Assembly (NCBI GenBank): GCA_003024175.1
Contig: MDYQ01000097.1
Span: 30,423-94,422, forward strand
Length of the DNA stretch: 64,000 bases
Reading direction: 5' to 3'
Source: Planoprotostelium fungivorum
Lineage: Eukaryota > Evosea > Variosea > Cavosteliida > Cavosteliaceae
Below the pieces are notes generated by a model. It did not search any database, was not told where the DNA came from, and worked only from the letters and a program-made list of their open reading frames with translations. Made by a program: the position numbers and the translations under genes. Shown piece by piece: positions 45,936 to 57,812 of the stretch. Every line of letters begins with the position of its first letter. The first letter of the stretch is position 1.

Positions 45936-47183
45936 TCATGATTTTGTTAGATAGGGTGCAATGAGAGGCAGGTGGCTGTTGATGTACTTATCCACCACAC
46001 TCTGATTCAGTACCAGAGGATTTGGACGATGTGGCTTCATGTGTGTCCAATATTCTCCACTCTTGCCTTCTGCGCCGGGATTCGTTGCGACTGTTCGAAT
46101 CGTCAATCGAACGATAAAGTTTGAGAGGAGATGATCGCGATCACGATCGTGATGGAAGAGAGTGAGATCACCAAAGACGGAGGTAGCAGCTCCACTCTCT
46201 AAATCTCTCATGCACTGTCGAACGATCGGATTTCTCGGTATAGATGGATCTGTATTCACTAAACCTGACATCCATCAGAAATCGATCGATTCGAACATCA
46301 ACATCCTATCACGCTCACCTGGCTGCACCCCGTAGGTACACACATCAAGTCCCAGCTTCTCTTTGTAATACCTGAAATCATGATTCCACACATCGAGAAT
46401 GCCTCCTCACTTGACGAGCATCATACATAATAATTTCGTATTGCAATATTGATCGAAGGAAACTTGTTGACCCGATGTCACGGCATCTAAGCCTTTCTGG
46501 GTTCCTTTGAGGTGAGCGATGGAAGTCAGACAGACGACCCTTGACTTTTGTTGTGGTGTGGATGCCGCACGCAAGTTCGAAGACATCTTCTCTAAGAACA
46601 GATGGTGCCCCAGGTAATTGGATTGGAACCTGATATATCGTCATCAGTATCGATTGTGATAGATGAAAGTATTACATCTCATCATGTCCATCGGTTGATT
46701 TCGATCCAGGTTGATACTCCCACACACCAGCATCTAATCAAGTGAGATGTCTGATGTTCGCAGATCGTCTACTCACTCAATATGAGCACATCAATCTTTT
46801 CGTCTTTCAAAGAAGTGGCTGCATGGTCTACGCTTCTGAGAGAATTGAGATCCATCTCGATCAGATGGAAGGCATTGAATTTCGTATTGTCGACCAGTTC
46901 TTGTATTGCCTTCTCTCCTCTCTCTTTGTTTCTGGCGGTGATGTAGATCTGCACAAGTCAATCAAGACGTCAACTTCCAAAGATCGTCAAGCACCTTCTT
47001 TGGATTCATGATCGCGATCTGTCTGGCAGTCTCTTTTCCAATGCCAGAATTGCCACCCGTGATGAGGAATGTTCTTCCGTCCACGTTGACCTTAGGTGCA
47101 CGAATGGTCTTGTTCCAAACTTCACCAAGCATATCTAATGCAAACATGGCTGCTCTTTGTCTTCTTTCTAAATATGATGTCAC
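45936..47183 (-). CDS. Short-chain dehydrogenase/reductase, retinol dehydrogenase 11-14-like
   Basis: The N-terminus MTSYLERRQRAAMFALDMLG lacks a clear membrane helix. The Rossmann fold has the cofactor motif NVDGRTFLITGGNSGIGKET (TGGxxGIG), IYITARNKERGEKAIQEL with an Arg after the second strand suggesting NADP(H), the NAG motif (NAGVWEY), NYLGHHLFLEKM, and the catalytic site VVCLTSIAHLKG ... YCNTK (Ser and Tyr-x3-Lys). The C-terminus includes GLDVCTYGVQPG and VATNPGAEGKSGEYW, typical of RDH/WWOX-like SDRs. It probably reduces or oxidises an alcohol/carbonyl; the substrate is unknown. Six exons. The stop lies 57 bp from the convergent OFD1 stop, and the gene follows the JmjC gene on the same strand by about 190 bp. 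Confidence 0.88.
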
Positions 47184-47376
47184 CCGATGGTCATCTTGTG
47201 TCGCAATTCATCTACAACGAAAAAGTGTGTCATCTTCTTTATTCACAATATCGACCCGTATGTTGCAACCTCCATCAACACATCTCTTCACCGTCTCCAT
47301 CTATCTACATGTTGCACTATTCTACGTCCTCTCCTCCGATGTCTCTATCCTCCATCACTCACTTCATCCTCTCATA

Positions 47377-49570
47377 TCACTCACCCCGAAAGTGTGCCAC
47401 CAGTGTCTCATACGCCTCTCGTCCCTCTTTCACTATCTTATAGATCCTGTCACCTTCTATACTCTCTCTCATCACCAATTTGTTCAGATGCCGTGGATCG
47501 CAGCTCGCCCCTGCATTCAGATGTGAACCGTGAAGACATAAACATGAGCGAGCGACACCTGCAGCGATACAATCCAAGCAGATGTCCACCTCTGTTCCAC
47601 ATTCTTCACACTGATAGAATCGATTGAAGATGTCACAGAGGCACAGATCACAAGCCACCGTGTGTGGTTCGATCGGGTCTTTCTCTTCCGCCACTCTCCT
47701 CTTCACCCCTCTCTCCTCTTTCTTCTTCTCTCTCTTCTGTCTCTTCTCTTCCTTCTTCTCTCTCTTCTCTGTCTTCTCTTCCTTCTTCTGTCTCTTCTCT
47801 CTCTTTGTGCTTGTAGATCGCATGTTCTCTTGACTAAATTCTCCTCCCTGACATTCTAACTCTTCCCTCCTTACGATGTCTTCCATCAGGGGAAGGAGAT
47901 GTTGCATGTCTCCCATCGTCTCTCTCCTTCTCTCTCCTCTTTGAATCTGATTTGAATGTCACTCTTTCTGTCTCATCGCCTCACCTCTTCTATTCTCTTC
48001 TTTAAGGCGTGGTAGATGGTGGCCTTTATCCTGTACACCGGAGATTTGTGATGCGTCCTGTACGTTTCGATCTCTGTGAGGCTCAGGCCAACTGTGGCAG
48101 TACTGATCGTGTTCCAACTGAATTTGATATTGATTCCTCCCTGTTGAATTATCATCAACAAATGTCATCATCATCCATGAACGTCATCATCATCATCAAC
48201 AATGATCATGATGAAATTGGAAAGATGACGATCGGATCGTGTCTATCTCATTTGTGAAGAAAAATTCAGTTACGTTCTAATCGAGATGGATTGTACATGA
48301 AAAGATGTATGTCTAACGATACTCACGTAATTGATGACTTGATGAGGAGACAGAGGAGGTACGAACACGAAATCACCGTATCTCTGAATGACCACGTACA
48401 CATCGAATGGAGCCGATATCAGACTCTGGAAGGGAAGGCAAAAGTCATCCTCGTGGAGGGATCCACCATGCTTCTTCCAATATTCTTGTGCAGCATCACG
48501 ATCGGCCGTACGTATCATGTGCCATATCGCATACGTGTCTCTGTTCAGATCAATATTAAATCATCGTAAGAGACTTCTTTTGAACGGTTTACCTGTGTGT
48601 GGAGGAGTTCTTTGGTGGATAACTCTTGATCATCAGATTGTGACCGAGAGAGCCCGCGATGTCTCTGTGGCCTGTCCTCCGTTCAGTACGCTGACCATAA
48701 CAGGTGTATATTCAGCAGGACATATGGATGATATGTTATACCTGGGGTGAAGGTACCCTCCATGCCGATGTAGATCATCAGATTCTCTGGTTGTAATTCC
48801 AATGGTAGATCACCCAGTAGATCGCATCTTCCCTTCTCTGTTTCATTCAGTTGGGCAAGACACGAATAAAATGAAATAAAACATTTTTCTCTCACCTCTG
48901 ACTTGTTCACGGATTTCATGGTGGAGGTGATCGAAGACGAACGATTTCCATTCTTTGGGACAGAAGAGATCCTTTCCGTATAGACTCTTTCCGTACCGTT
49001 GAACGTCTCTGTTTATCATCAGAACAAGTCATCACCATCATGGCCGAGAAGATGAGAAGAGGGTGACGGTGTCTCACCGATTCTTCGTTTTGACGAGTTG
49101 TACGTCGGTGAGATAGTTGTAGAATCTCTTCATGGTCCAATTTTGTAAGTCGAATCCAGTGGTGCAGTCACGGGGTGAACCACTGAGGATTACGTTTGGA
49201 TATGTCTCGGCCAGCCACTCCAGGTCGAGTCTGATCTCATTCTGCATTGGATAAGAACATAACATCTCTTGTACGATGAGGCATCACTTGTTTCCAGCCC
49301 TCGAGACAGCCTGATATTACCAGTGGAATGCCGTCATCCAGCATGTGTTTGTTCAAAATGTCCTTTGTAATCTGTTCGCAAGGTAACACTGTCGCAAGCT
49401 TGATGTTACCATTTGGATGATTCTGTAACAAATGTCACGTTTACGTCGAAGAAGAGGATGTAAATCACCTTGATGTGATTCAGTACGACGTCCTCATTAT
49501 TCTCGCGAAGGTTAGGGACTCTCCTCGATTCGATCTTGGCCTTCTTTGTTCGTGGCTGTTGGGAATGCAT
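47377..49570 (-). CDS. JmjC-domain oxygenase with a C-terminal zinc finger
   Basis: The start MHSQQPRTKKAKIESRRVPN places a basic stretch at the N-terminus. A JmjN-like/early JmjC region follows (DILNKHMLDDGIPLVISGCL, then DLEWLAETYPNVILSGSP). The catalytic core reads ENLMIYIGMEGTFTPG then HRDIAGSLGHNLMIKSYPP, giving the His-x-Asp iron ligands, and YGDFVFVPPLSPHQVINYV, giving the second His. All three are present, so it should be an active Fe(II)/2-oxoglutarate oxygenase, probably a histone or protein demethylase/hydroxylase. The C-terminal exon has a Lys/Glu/Arg-repeat linker and then a Cys-rich finger, VACDLCLCDIFNRFYQCEEC with DICLDCIAAGVARSC, resembling fingers of fungal and Dictyostelium JmjC proteins. 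The stop at 47377 falls in a donor-like GGTGAGTGA, so one more small exon is possible. Confidence 0.85.
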
Positions 49571-49658
49571 GAAGCTGTTCTGATATCACCCCCTTCACAC
49601 GAATCAGAAAACAACGAGACGCTGATCGACACATCACATCACATTGTGAACGTACCAA
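49571..49658. promoter_or_regulatory. Bidirectional promoter JmjC/GTF3C5
   Basis: About 88 bp separate the two proposed start codons. No known motif stands out; it contains CACATCACATCACATTG direct repeats near 49631-49646. Confidence 0.4.
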
Positions 49659-51920
49659 ATGGATGAGGCTCCATCAGCACCATCCAAACAGGTCCTCTTT
49701 ACCTCCCAATTTCATGAATCTCAACTGAATACAGATCTCCACTCGGGGGACCTTGGCTCAACTGGATGACAATCGTCGTTCTCTGACTGCCATCGAGTAC
49801 CCAGGCATAGTGAAGAACGTAGACAAAGCCATCGAAACTCTGGGAGGCACTCGTCAATTATCGGCCATTCTCAATCAACCCGAAGACCTCCCTCGACTTC
49901 ATTTTAGACCCTCTGATCCATTCTGTCACCCCATCTTCTCTGATAAGAAGAAGACATCGAATATGCTGGTGAAAATGTCGAGAAAGAAAGCGAAAGATGG
50001 AGGAGAACCATCAGAGTGGAAGGCAGAGGTAATCGGAGTGATCAGAGACACACATCGTTTTCGAGGTAAAATGAGATAGACAGGTGGAGATGGATGATGA
50101 TGGACACAACAGGCATGGCTGATTTCCAATATCTCGTTCCACATGAAGGAGTGGCAACGAAACAAGAATTAAATCGGATCCTCTTGACAGGTGATCGAGT
50201 TACGATGAACAAATGACATCTGACATCCAATCAGGTGATTTAGAAGCCTGGTCGAATCAACCAGAAGAGGGTTTGCATCTACCTCCTCCCATCTTTTCCA
50301 AAATCGATCAACCAGCACAATACAAGTGATCCTTCATCATCATCACACGACACGAACGACTGATCATCGCAGTTACCTGGACAACTTCCACACCCCTGAA
50401 GGAGGCGTCAGAAAGAGACAGAAGAAACCAAAGATCAACAAGGTGACGTCACATCATTTATCTGCTTTCGTTCACACTCTGCAGGAGAGCACCATCCAGT
50501 ACGTGTCTACTTTTCAAGACGACAACATCCCGTCTGAACCGGGAGCGAACGCGTTGGAGTATGTGGGTCAATACCCACAGCTGGAGGGGCAGATCAGGGG
50601 AGCGTTCGAGGACAGACCCATATGGACACCACTCGCTCTCAAGTCAGTCTTGAACATTCCAAAGGCAGATATGGTGCTACTCAGACAGTGAGCGATATTT
50701 TATTGTTCGAGGAGAAATCGATGGAACGCATGTACATCGTGATCATCATGGTCATCGATCATGATCACCAGACGATACATCCCTCTCGACTGTACGAGAC
50801 AATCATGACACTTGATGACATCAATGCAGTCTCCTCCCCCTCGTCGCATTCTACAACGTCTCTGGACCGTGGGGAAAAGCGTGGATTCGATTGGGATACA
50901 ATCCAACCAAGATCAGAGATTCAGTGAAATATCAAGTCATCGATTTGAGGATATCCCCTAGTCAAGTGAAGAACGGTACCGTGTGGGGCAACACGACCAT
51001 GACAAACAAACCGAGGAGGAGGAAGAAAGAAGATGGAATCGACCCCACCAAATTGGGCCCCACTTTTTCAGAGGAGAAGGTGAGGTCGATGTAGTTTGGT
51101 GATCGATTCGTTCGAAGGATGTGATGTGATGAAAAGACATCGACGATGTGATGGATGATTGATGGGATGGGATAGGAGGACGAGGGAGGAGACAGGAGCA
51201 ATGATGAATATCAGTTTGTCGATCCACCGTCGAGACAGCAGACGAGATATCAGTTGGGTGATCTCAATGATCCCATCATACAGAGATTCATCGAGAGAAA
51301 CGCCCGAGAGAAATTTGATGTGAGTCCACTTTCTCATCACATCACATCACATCGCATCTCATCGCATCTCATCGCATCTCATCACATCACATCTCATCAC
51401 ATCACATCTCATCACATCACATCTCATCACATCACATCATATTTCATCTCATCTCATCACATCTCATCAAAAGACATTTTGATCATCACACACATCTGAT
51501 GATCGTCAGCCAAAAACCGGCTGGGTGACAAAACACATGATGGACCACGTTCGAATCATGCTGAAGCGAAAGTTGGACTGCATGCTGAAGGGAGAAGAAT
51601 CTCCACTGGACGAGAACGCCCTCGAAGATGCCGAAGTCCGATTGCGTCAGACGGAAAAGTTGTCCGCCACACTCAAAAGAGCTGCCGAGAGGCACAGGAA
51701 CAAGAAGAAGGGAGAAAGAAAAGGAGAAGAGAAGGGAGAGGAAGAGAAGGGAGAAGAAGGAAAGGGAGAAGAAGAGAGAGAGAAGGAGGAAGGAAACGAG
51801 TCGGAGAATGGAGAGTGGGAGGAGAACGAGGAAGAAGAAGAAGAGGACGAGATGCAGGATGGAGAGATGATGGACAGTGAAGAGCCCTTCCAGATTTTGG
51901 ATGATGAATACGACGATTAA
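49659..51920 (+). CDS. GTF3C5: General transcription factor IIIC subunit 5 (TFIIIC tau95/Sfc1 family)
   Basis: This TFIIIC subunit contacts the A box of tRNA genes. The start MDEAPSAPSKQ is spliced to ISTRGTLAQLDDNRRSLTA. The dimerisation domain reads IEYPGIVKNVDKAIETLGGT, LHFRPSDPFCHPIFSDKKKT and NMLVKMSRKK, matching animal GTF3C5 (VEYPGVV, LYFRPKDPYCHP). Then comes MADFQYLVPHE, and the DNA-binding half LEYVGQYPQLEGQIRGAFED with RPIWTPLALKSVLNIPK, YNVSGPWGKAWIRLGYNPTK and SVKYQVIDLR. A last exon runs PKTGWVTKHMMDHVRIMLKR into a long Glu/Lys/Gly low-complexity tail that ends MMDSEEPFQILDDEYDD. The acidic tail is typical of the family. The 51.1-51.5 kb intron contains a microsatellite. It converges on IPI1 with 74 bp between stops. 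Confidence 0.92.
51334..51468. repeat. CATCA/CATCT microsatellite in a GTF3C5 intron
   Basis: About 135 bp of 5-bp units (cacat, catca, catct, catcg) fill the second-last intron of GTF3C5. Shorter tracts of the same kind occur at 35.56-35.64 kb and 53.2 kb, so it is a common simple repeat of this genome. Confidence 0.85.
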
Positions 51921-51993
51921 ATCGATGATATGATTGTTATCGTGATGATGTGATCGTCATCGTGATGACATCGACGATGTGAACCGGATGTGT

Positions 51994-51999
51994 TTTATT
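51994..51999 (-). terminator. Poly(A) signal overlapping the IPI1 stop codon
   Basis: The minus strand reads TCC GAA TAA AAC; TAA is nested in AATAAA. Confidence 0.6.
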
Positions 52000-54900
52000 C
52001 GGACAAGAGGGTCGCACGATACGATCTGACTCGTGATGCGAGGGAATCATCTTCTGTGACGCCGGTCTTGGCCTTCTTCATCTTTCCAAAGATGATTTGC
52101 ATCTCCTTCGAGTAATCTGCTCTCAGTTTCTGATGGATCTCTTCGTTCTCGAATAAGAAGAGGAGGACTTGTTGATTCGGCTCTTCCATCGTGGCAACTG
52201 ATCAACAATCAACATGATGTAACGATGGATGTAACGGTTGATTGGACGATTAATTGATCTCACCGTTTGGATCACACTGTGCCATCTGCCTGACGATATC
52301 ACCCATCACCTTCTCATCCGATGACAAGATGGACACACAGGCCTGCAAGAAGAGAGAAGATTTCTCATGCAATTCACTCGGTGTCTTTGCTTCTTTCAGT
52401 CCTTCCTTCAGACCCTTAACAATGACCTTCTTCAATTTCTCCTTCAGTTCATCGCCCAGCTGTCTCTGTCACTCTCATATCGATCTCACTGCCTCACCTG
52501 ATGGCTTCGATCGACCATGGAGAAGCGACGGATCATCATGATGACGGCTGCATCCGTTGCCGCATTATCCATCTCCTGTCTCATCATCAATTCCATATCA
52601 ATCAATACATCTCGATCATCGATTCACATCATAATCTCTCATCGATCGTTTGAATCTAGAAGAGAATGTTACTCACCAGATAATCCACGAACGAATCCTC
52701 CAATTTTGTAAAGATGTCTCTGTCGACAGATAACAACCGAGTGATGATGGAACCACACAGAGCATCCAATCTCTCCACCACGTCCCACTGCGGTACCTTG
52801 GATGAGTTTCCTCTCTTCTTCACGTCCGGGGTCGATGCGTTCTGCACGGCTAAGGTTAAGACAAAACTCAACAGCTGCGTCTCTTCGATCGAATTCGAAG
52901 CGTTGCAGATGTTCTCCATCATGAAAGTGACGCTGTCTAATTCTAAGAAGGGGGCTGTGTGGGTGAGTTGTAGTCGGATGATGGAGAGACACACAGACTG
53001 CGATCATGGCGTGAAGTAGTTCAGATGAGAAGTGTTGGAAGTGAGATAATAATTCGAGACTCTTCTTCTGGACGGAGGGGGGGAGGGATAAGAAGGGACC
53101 GAAGATCTCCTTCTTCTCTTCCTTCTTTGTGATGCTGGCCATGAAGAATGGAATCTACTCGTGTGAGTCTCTTACATCCAATTGGATGAAATAATTCTAT
53201 GCGATGCGTGATGTGATGTGATGCGTGATGTGATGATTCCATGAGATGATGTGATTACGGTCAAAATTCGATTGTAACCTCACCATCGGTTTCTCTAGGA
53301 GATGAAATTGATCCGAGAATCTTCCCAACTGAGCGCAGACACGAAGGTACAAGAGGCTGATGTGTGGTTGATCTCCTCTCAATTCCCACAGTGCTTTCGG
53401 TATCGATTCGATCCACTTCTTCATCTTCCCCTTCCATTCTCTCTTCTCACTGTCATTCACTCCTTCTCTCATTCTCTCTCACCTGAATCAGATTCTTCTG
53501 AATGAAACGAGTCGAATCTTCCTTGGCAGAAGATTTGACGTGGCATTGAATGTTGTACGTCAGCAGACTCTGCGGTGATGTTCAATCGATGAATTGGATG
53601 TCATCGATTTTCACCTCCACCACTTCGCTCTTTGCTTTCTGGGTCATGTCTGTGCTCTTCAAACATTTCAACAGTACGGGGAACATCATGTTCATGTTCC
53701 TCGTCACAGAACTCGTCATCTCTTCGTCTCTCTGCGTGGCATCAACATCTCAATCATCGATGACATTGTACGATCGTGATGTTAATGACGATGTGATGTT
53801 CATCGTGATGTGATGCTCTCTCACCTCTCTCATTTCCATGAGATGCTGCACGTGTTGCAGTGCAGGTCGGAACCACACGAAAGGTTCTTCACCTTCTCCC
53901 CTCGATTCATCCTCTCTCAATTGACTGAAGGCAGATAAGATGATGGTCAACGACGTGTTCATGTTCTGCAGAGTCTCTTTCACTCTCTTTTCGTCCGACA
54001 GAGCTTGGAATGGAAAGTTTGGTGTGAATCTGCGACGTTGAGATGATGAAAGATGACATTCAATTCACCGGTCCAAGATGGTGGGGAGATAGCTCGCGAA
54101 CGTATCGCTCCTCAGCTGATCACCCTCTTCTGCATTCATCTTGGTGCATTTCTCTTCGAGGAGATGTTCTAAGAAGATGAAGATGATTCTGTTCGTGTGA
54201 GTCGATGGATTGTTGAATGGAGGGAAAACGTACCGTATGAGATCTAAGACGAGGGACATGACGTCCAGATGACCGTTTGAGATCTATTTTTAAATCAGTG
54301 AGGATGTGAAGGTCAGGTGATGAACAAGGGAGATTGGAAGAGAAAAAGAAGGAAAGAAGAAATGGAGTGTTATTTACATCACGATCATATAGCATTTTCA
54401 TCGAACGTACGAGATGAATATAGAATCGTGTGATATGAACATTCGAATCGTTGAATCACCTCTGTGGCTGTGATGGCATCTCCAACCGGTGTGACTTCGA
54501 TCCATATGGACACGAGGATGGTCCACAATCTCTCCATCAATCGTCTCATGAACGTCAACGAAGTCTTTCCACTGTTCATCATCAACATCTACCATGAAAG
54601 ATCTTCCTCACGCTTCGGAGGCAGATTCAGTGTTCGTCACACCATCTGACTTCGTGCTGTTGAAGAAGATTGCCTTGTGGTTCAGGCGATCAGAGCTCTT
54701 CATCCTGTGCCTCCAAGTCGAGTCCACTTGCTTCTCCTGTTTCGATGTCAATATCATACAATTGTCTCTAACGTGATGAATTCGTGTGGTGTTCACGTGG
54801 AAGAAATAAGGTACTCACGGAAAACTCGTTCCATTTCGTGTCTTGTGCGGTTTCGTCACCCTTTGTCTGAGGCATCCAAGTAATCAGAACCTTCTGTAGA

Positions 54901-55940
54901 CTCTCTAGAATGGCCACCTGTATCGTCTCTCAATTTCTTTCTTTCTCTCCTCCTCCCTTCACCTTCGATTTGAAGGTAGAGTTCTTCAAGTTATCGGCTA
55001 TGCTGTTGGAATCGGTGCTGATATTGGCCATCTGCACAGGGATAGCCTTGGATTGCAACAGAGTGACGTAATTTGGAAGAATCTATTCAACGTCACCTCG
55101 ATCATCATCACATGATCCGTCGATGAATCGAGGATCGATCATCGGTGATCTCATGTGCACATATGAAGGATAAGAAATCAGAATTCGACCGCTCACCTCC
55201 TCTGAATATCGAATGATGATGTGAGGGAACCGATCGATCCACAGATTCAAGAAAGCCAACGAATCGATACGAATCGATTGACTGAGATGAGTCATACCAG
55301 AAGAAATGTAGACCACAAAGAGGGGAACAAAAGTCTCCGCTGAAACCTGTCCCTATTCAATTCTCCTCCTCCTGTTCATCTTCTTCACCTCGTCTATGTT
55401 ATCCATGATGCAACGGTAGAGTTGATGTAAGGCGGCTCTGACTATTCTCTCTTCGTCAGAGAGGAGGGAGATGGTGATCTCCAGTACAGTACTGAGGTTG
55501 GGTAGGATGATCTCGACATGTCCTTCGAATAGCTCACGGATGCCATTCAGTGCATCTGATGTCACGTCGATCAGTGTTACGAGCCTAGGATTTCCCTTCT
55601 CACCCTTCTTAACTTGAGCATTGTAATGCTTGCAAAGGGGGAGGAGATCTTTGAGTGTCTGATTTCTGTGGGTCTTTAAGCCAGACTTGTTTTCACTCAA
55701 ATTCTGCGCTGGCATGTTGATGGCTGTGTGGGATCAGCCGTGTGAAAATGATGGAATCACACACCTTTCTGTTGGAAAGAGAGATCCACATGACTGGCCG
55801 CTTTGGGTGTCTTTTGACCTACCTTAGCCTTCTTTTTCTGTTTCAAGATCAGATCGAGCATTCCTCTCGATACCAAAGACAGCACCCACCTTGAAATCAG
55901 GGTTGGCATCCTTCTTCTTTCTCTTCTTTAAGTTTGCCAT
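51995..55940 (-). CDS. TEX10: IPI1/TEX10 homologue, Rix1-complex pre-ribosome maturation factor
   Basis: The protein starts MANLKKRKKKDANPDFK and continues VGQKTPKAASHVDLSFQQK. The next exon contains NLSENKSGLKTHRNQTLKDL then LPLCKHYNAQVKKG, matching the conserved IPI1/TEX10 N-terminus (RKLNIKDLLSQMHHYNAGVK). The remainder is a HEAT/ARM-like helical array in about 15 exons (DALNGIRELFEGHVEIILPN, LLSDEERIVRAALHQLYRCI, FPHIIIRYSEEVS, SIPKALWELRGDQPHISLLY), ending RVRSYRATLLSE. IPI1 acts with Rix1 and Ipi3 in nucleolar maturation of the 60S subunit, and TEX10 is also part of the mammalian 5FMC complex. The conserved N-terminus gives the identity; the middle is weakly conserved, as is normal for this family. 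Exon boundaries between 52.4 and 55.1 kb are approximate. Confidence 0.82.
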
Positions 55941-56775
55941 GTGGTTTGGTCGATTGTGTGATCTGGTTTCTCGGCTGTTCAATCTCCCTTCTCAGAAATT
56001 TACAGAAATAAATCTTCTCTTTTAAACACAACCGACACATCGGGACCGTTCACATTGACAAAAAAACTCTATTCAAGCATGCAGGACGAAGAGCAGTGGA
56101 GGTCAAAATGAATCAGAAGAAATCACATGGAAGTGTGACAGACCATACGGGAATCCTACAAACAATGTCTCTGTGATCTTCCCTACAGCCACACTGTTAA
56201 GGAGGCATATCCGTAGTATCGAGACATTTAAAGCAGTGCTTCAAAATAGAAGCCAAGTGAGAGAATGGGATTGAAACTGAAGATCTTCAGACTAGATGCA
56301 GAGTAGCTCGATCCTTCTCCTCTCCCCCTCCTGAGGCACCGTCTACTCTTCTTCGCGCTTCTGAGATTTGTGATGGCAACATTGGTGGCGCTTCCACTCT
56401 TGATGCTGAAGGAGGAGACGATGCATCTGATGTGAATGTTGAGACTGGCGCTCATACGGAGGTACAGAATGCAGTGATGTGAGTACAGAAGACGTCATTG
56501 CATCACAAAGTCACAATCAAAAGAGATGAAGATTCTGTTCCAGTTTTCCGATTGCCCTCATCGATCAACTCCATCATCATTGCTGATCGACACCATCATC
56601 GATCGACACAATGGAGCTCAACTGTCTGTGAAGATATACACCAATTCATCATAGTATAGAAGGAAGGAATGGTGTCATCTGGGACTAGATGGTGAGAGTC
56701 ATCACCGCAGATTGATCTTCCGCTGTCAAGAGAGTATCAAGAAGATCTATGATCGAGAGAATAAAGCCAGACTCT
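55941..56775. other. Gene-poor border between the chromosomal core and the subtelomere
   Basis: About 830 bp without a supported gene. A short frame on + near 56160-56275 (VIFPTATLLRRHIRSIETF) looks faintly protein-like but has no start or family, and a minus ORF at 56228-56455 is unremarkable. This marks where conserved housekeeping genes stop. Confidence 0.4.
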
Positions 56776-57745
56776 TTAATTTAAGGTCAAGTTACTGGTG
56801 ATCATCGTGCTCGAGCCATCTGACAGTGTCGTCTGCAAGTTGGCCGTGTTTGTAAACGAGCTATCTCTCACAATAGCTCCTCCTTGTGTCATTCGTATCA
56901 CCGGCTGAGATGACGCCTGCGTGTATCTCTCGTTCGACACGATCGATGCACCGTTGATCGTCTCAATTGTACCTTGTCCTGATAGAGTGAAGGTGTTGCC
57001 CGACTGAATGAGAGATCCGCTGGAGAAGAGAACGTCGCTCCCGGTCGAATTAAAGACTGAAATGAGGACGATGACGGAACCGGCCGAATTATATACGGAT
57101 CCTCCTTGCATCGATGCGTTGTTATTCAACTTCATTAAATCAGCCGGATTAAGAGTGTGAGAGGGATCGATCACTCACAAAGATACAAGAGGAGAGCATG
57201 GCATTGCCCTGATGGATGTACACAGCTCCGCCCGAATTCGCCACGTTATTCGTCATCACGGCTGAATTGATCTTCACCGTGTTCCCTTCTCCTCTTCAGT
57301 TTCCATCTTCCATAATTTACGCGGACTCACCGTTAGAATACACAACACCGCCGTATCCTTGAGCTGAACTGAGGGAGATGGTTCCCCCTTGTAATGTTGT
57401 GATACCTCCCTCACTATAGAGCATTCCTCCATTACCACTGGATGAACACGTCGTTACGTTGGTGGAAATCACCATCAGGGTACCAGATACATAGAGACAG
57501 ACTTGTGTGGCCTTTCCGCCTGTGATAGTGAACGACTGCATTCTGACGACAGATCCATTCTCTGCATAGATCACGCCTGGTATGATTAGATCCATTCAGA
57601 TGACAATTAGATCCTTCACCTACGTTATTTGTCGCTGAATGATTCGTGAAGCTGTCTGATCAAATTTGACACCACGGCAGGTGTGGTTTCCATCACACAC
57701 ATCTCCACATGAAACATCTTTGAAAAGGATATACATAAAATACGT
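56776..57745 (-). pseudogene. 5'-truncated beta-helix gene, paralogue of the end of the 21-27 kb gene
   Basis: Exons read DVSCGDVCDGNHTCRGVKFD near 57.7 kb (no Met in this frame), FTNHSATNN, then VIYAENGSVVRMQSFTITGG, GGMLYSEGGITTLQGGTISL, ASMQGGSVYNSAGSVIVLIS and [19 protein letters not shown], ending ITSNLTLN. Each of the later blocks has a close counterpart in the same order between 22.0 and 21.2 kb ([42 protein letters not shown]). Here the LRR modules and signal peptide are missing, because the pseudokinase receptor gene ends only about 60 bp upstream. I read it as a truncated copy. It could still be transcribed as a 3' exon of the receptor gene in an alternative transcript. Confidence 0.6.
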
Positions 57746-57806
57746 GAAAAAGAACAACTCGAAGGGAGTCAGTCATCTATGATCATCGAGAGGGTCATGA
57801 GGAAGA

Positions 57807-57812
57807 TTTATT
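57807..57812 (-). terminator. Poly(A) signal overlapping the receptor pseudokinase stop codon
   Basis: The minus strand reads ATC GAA TAA ATC; TAA is nested in AATAAA. This supports the receptor gene ending here rather than continuing into the beta-helix relic. Confidence 0.6.
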
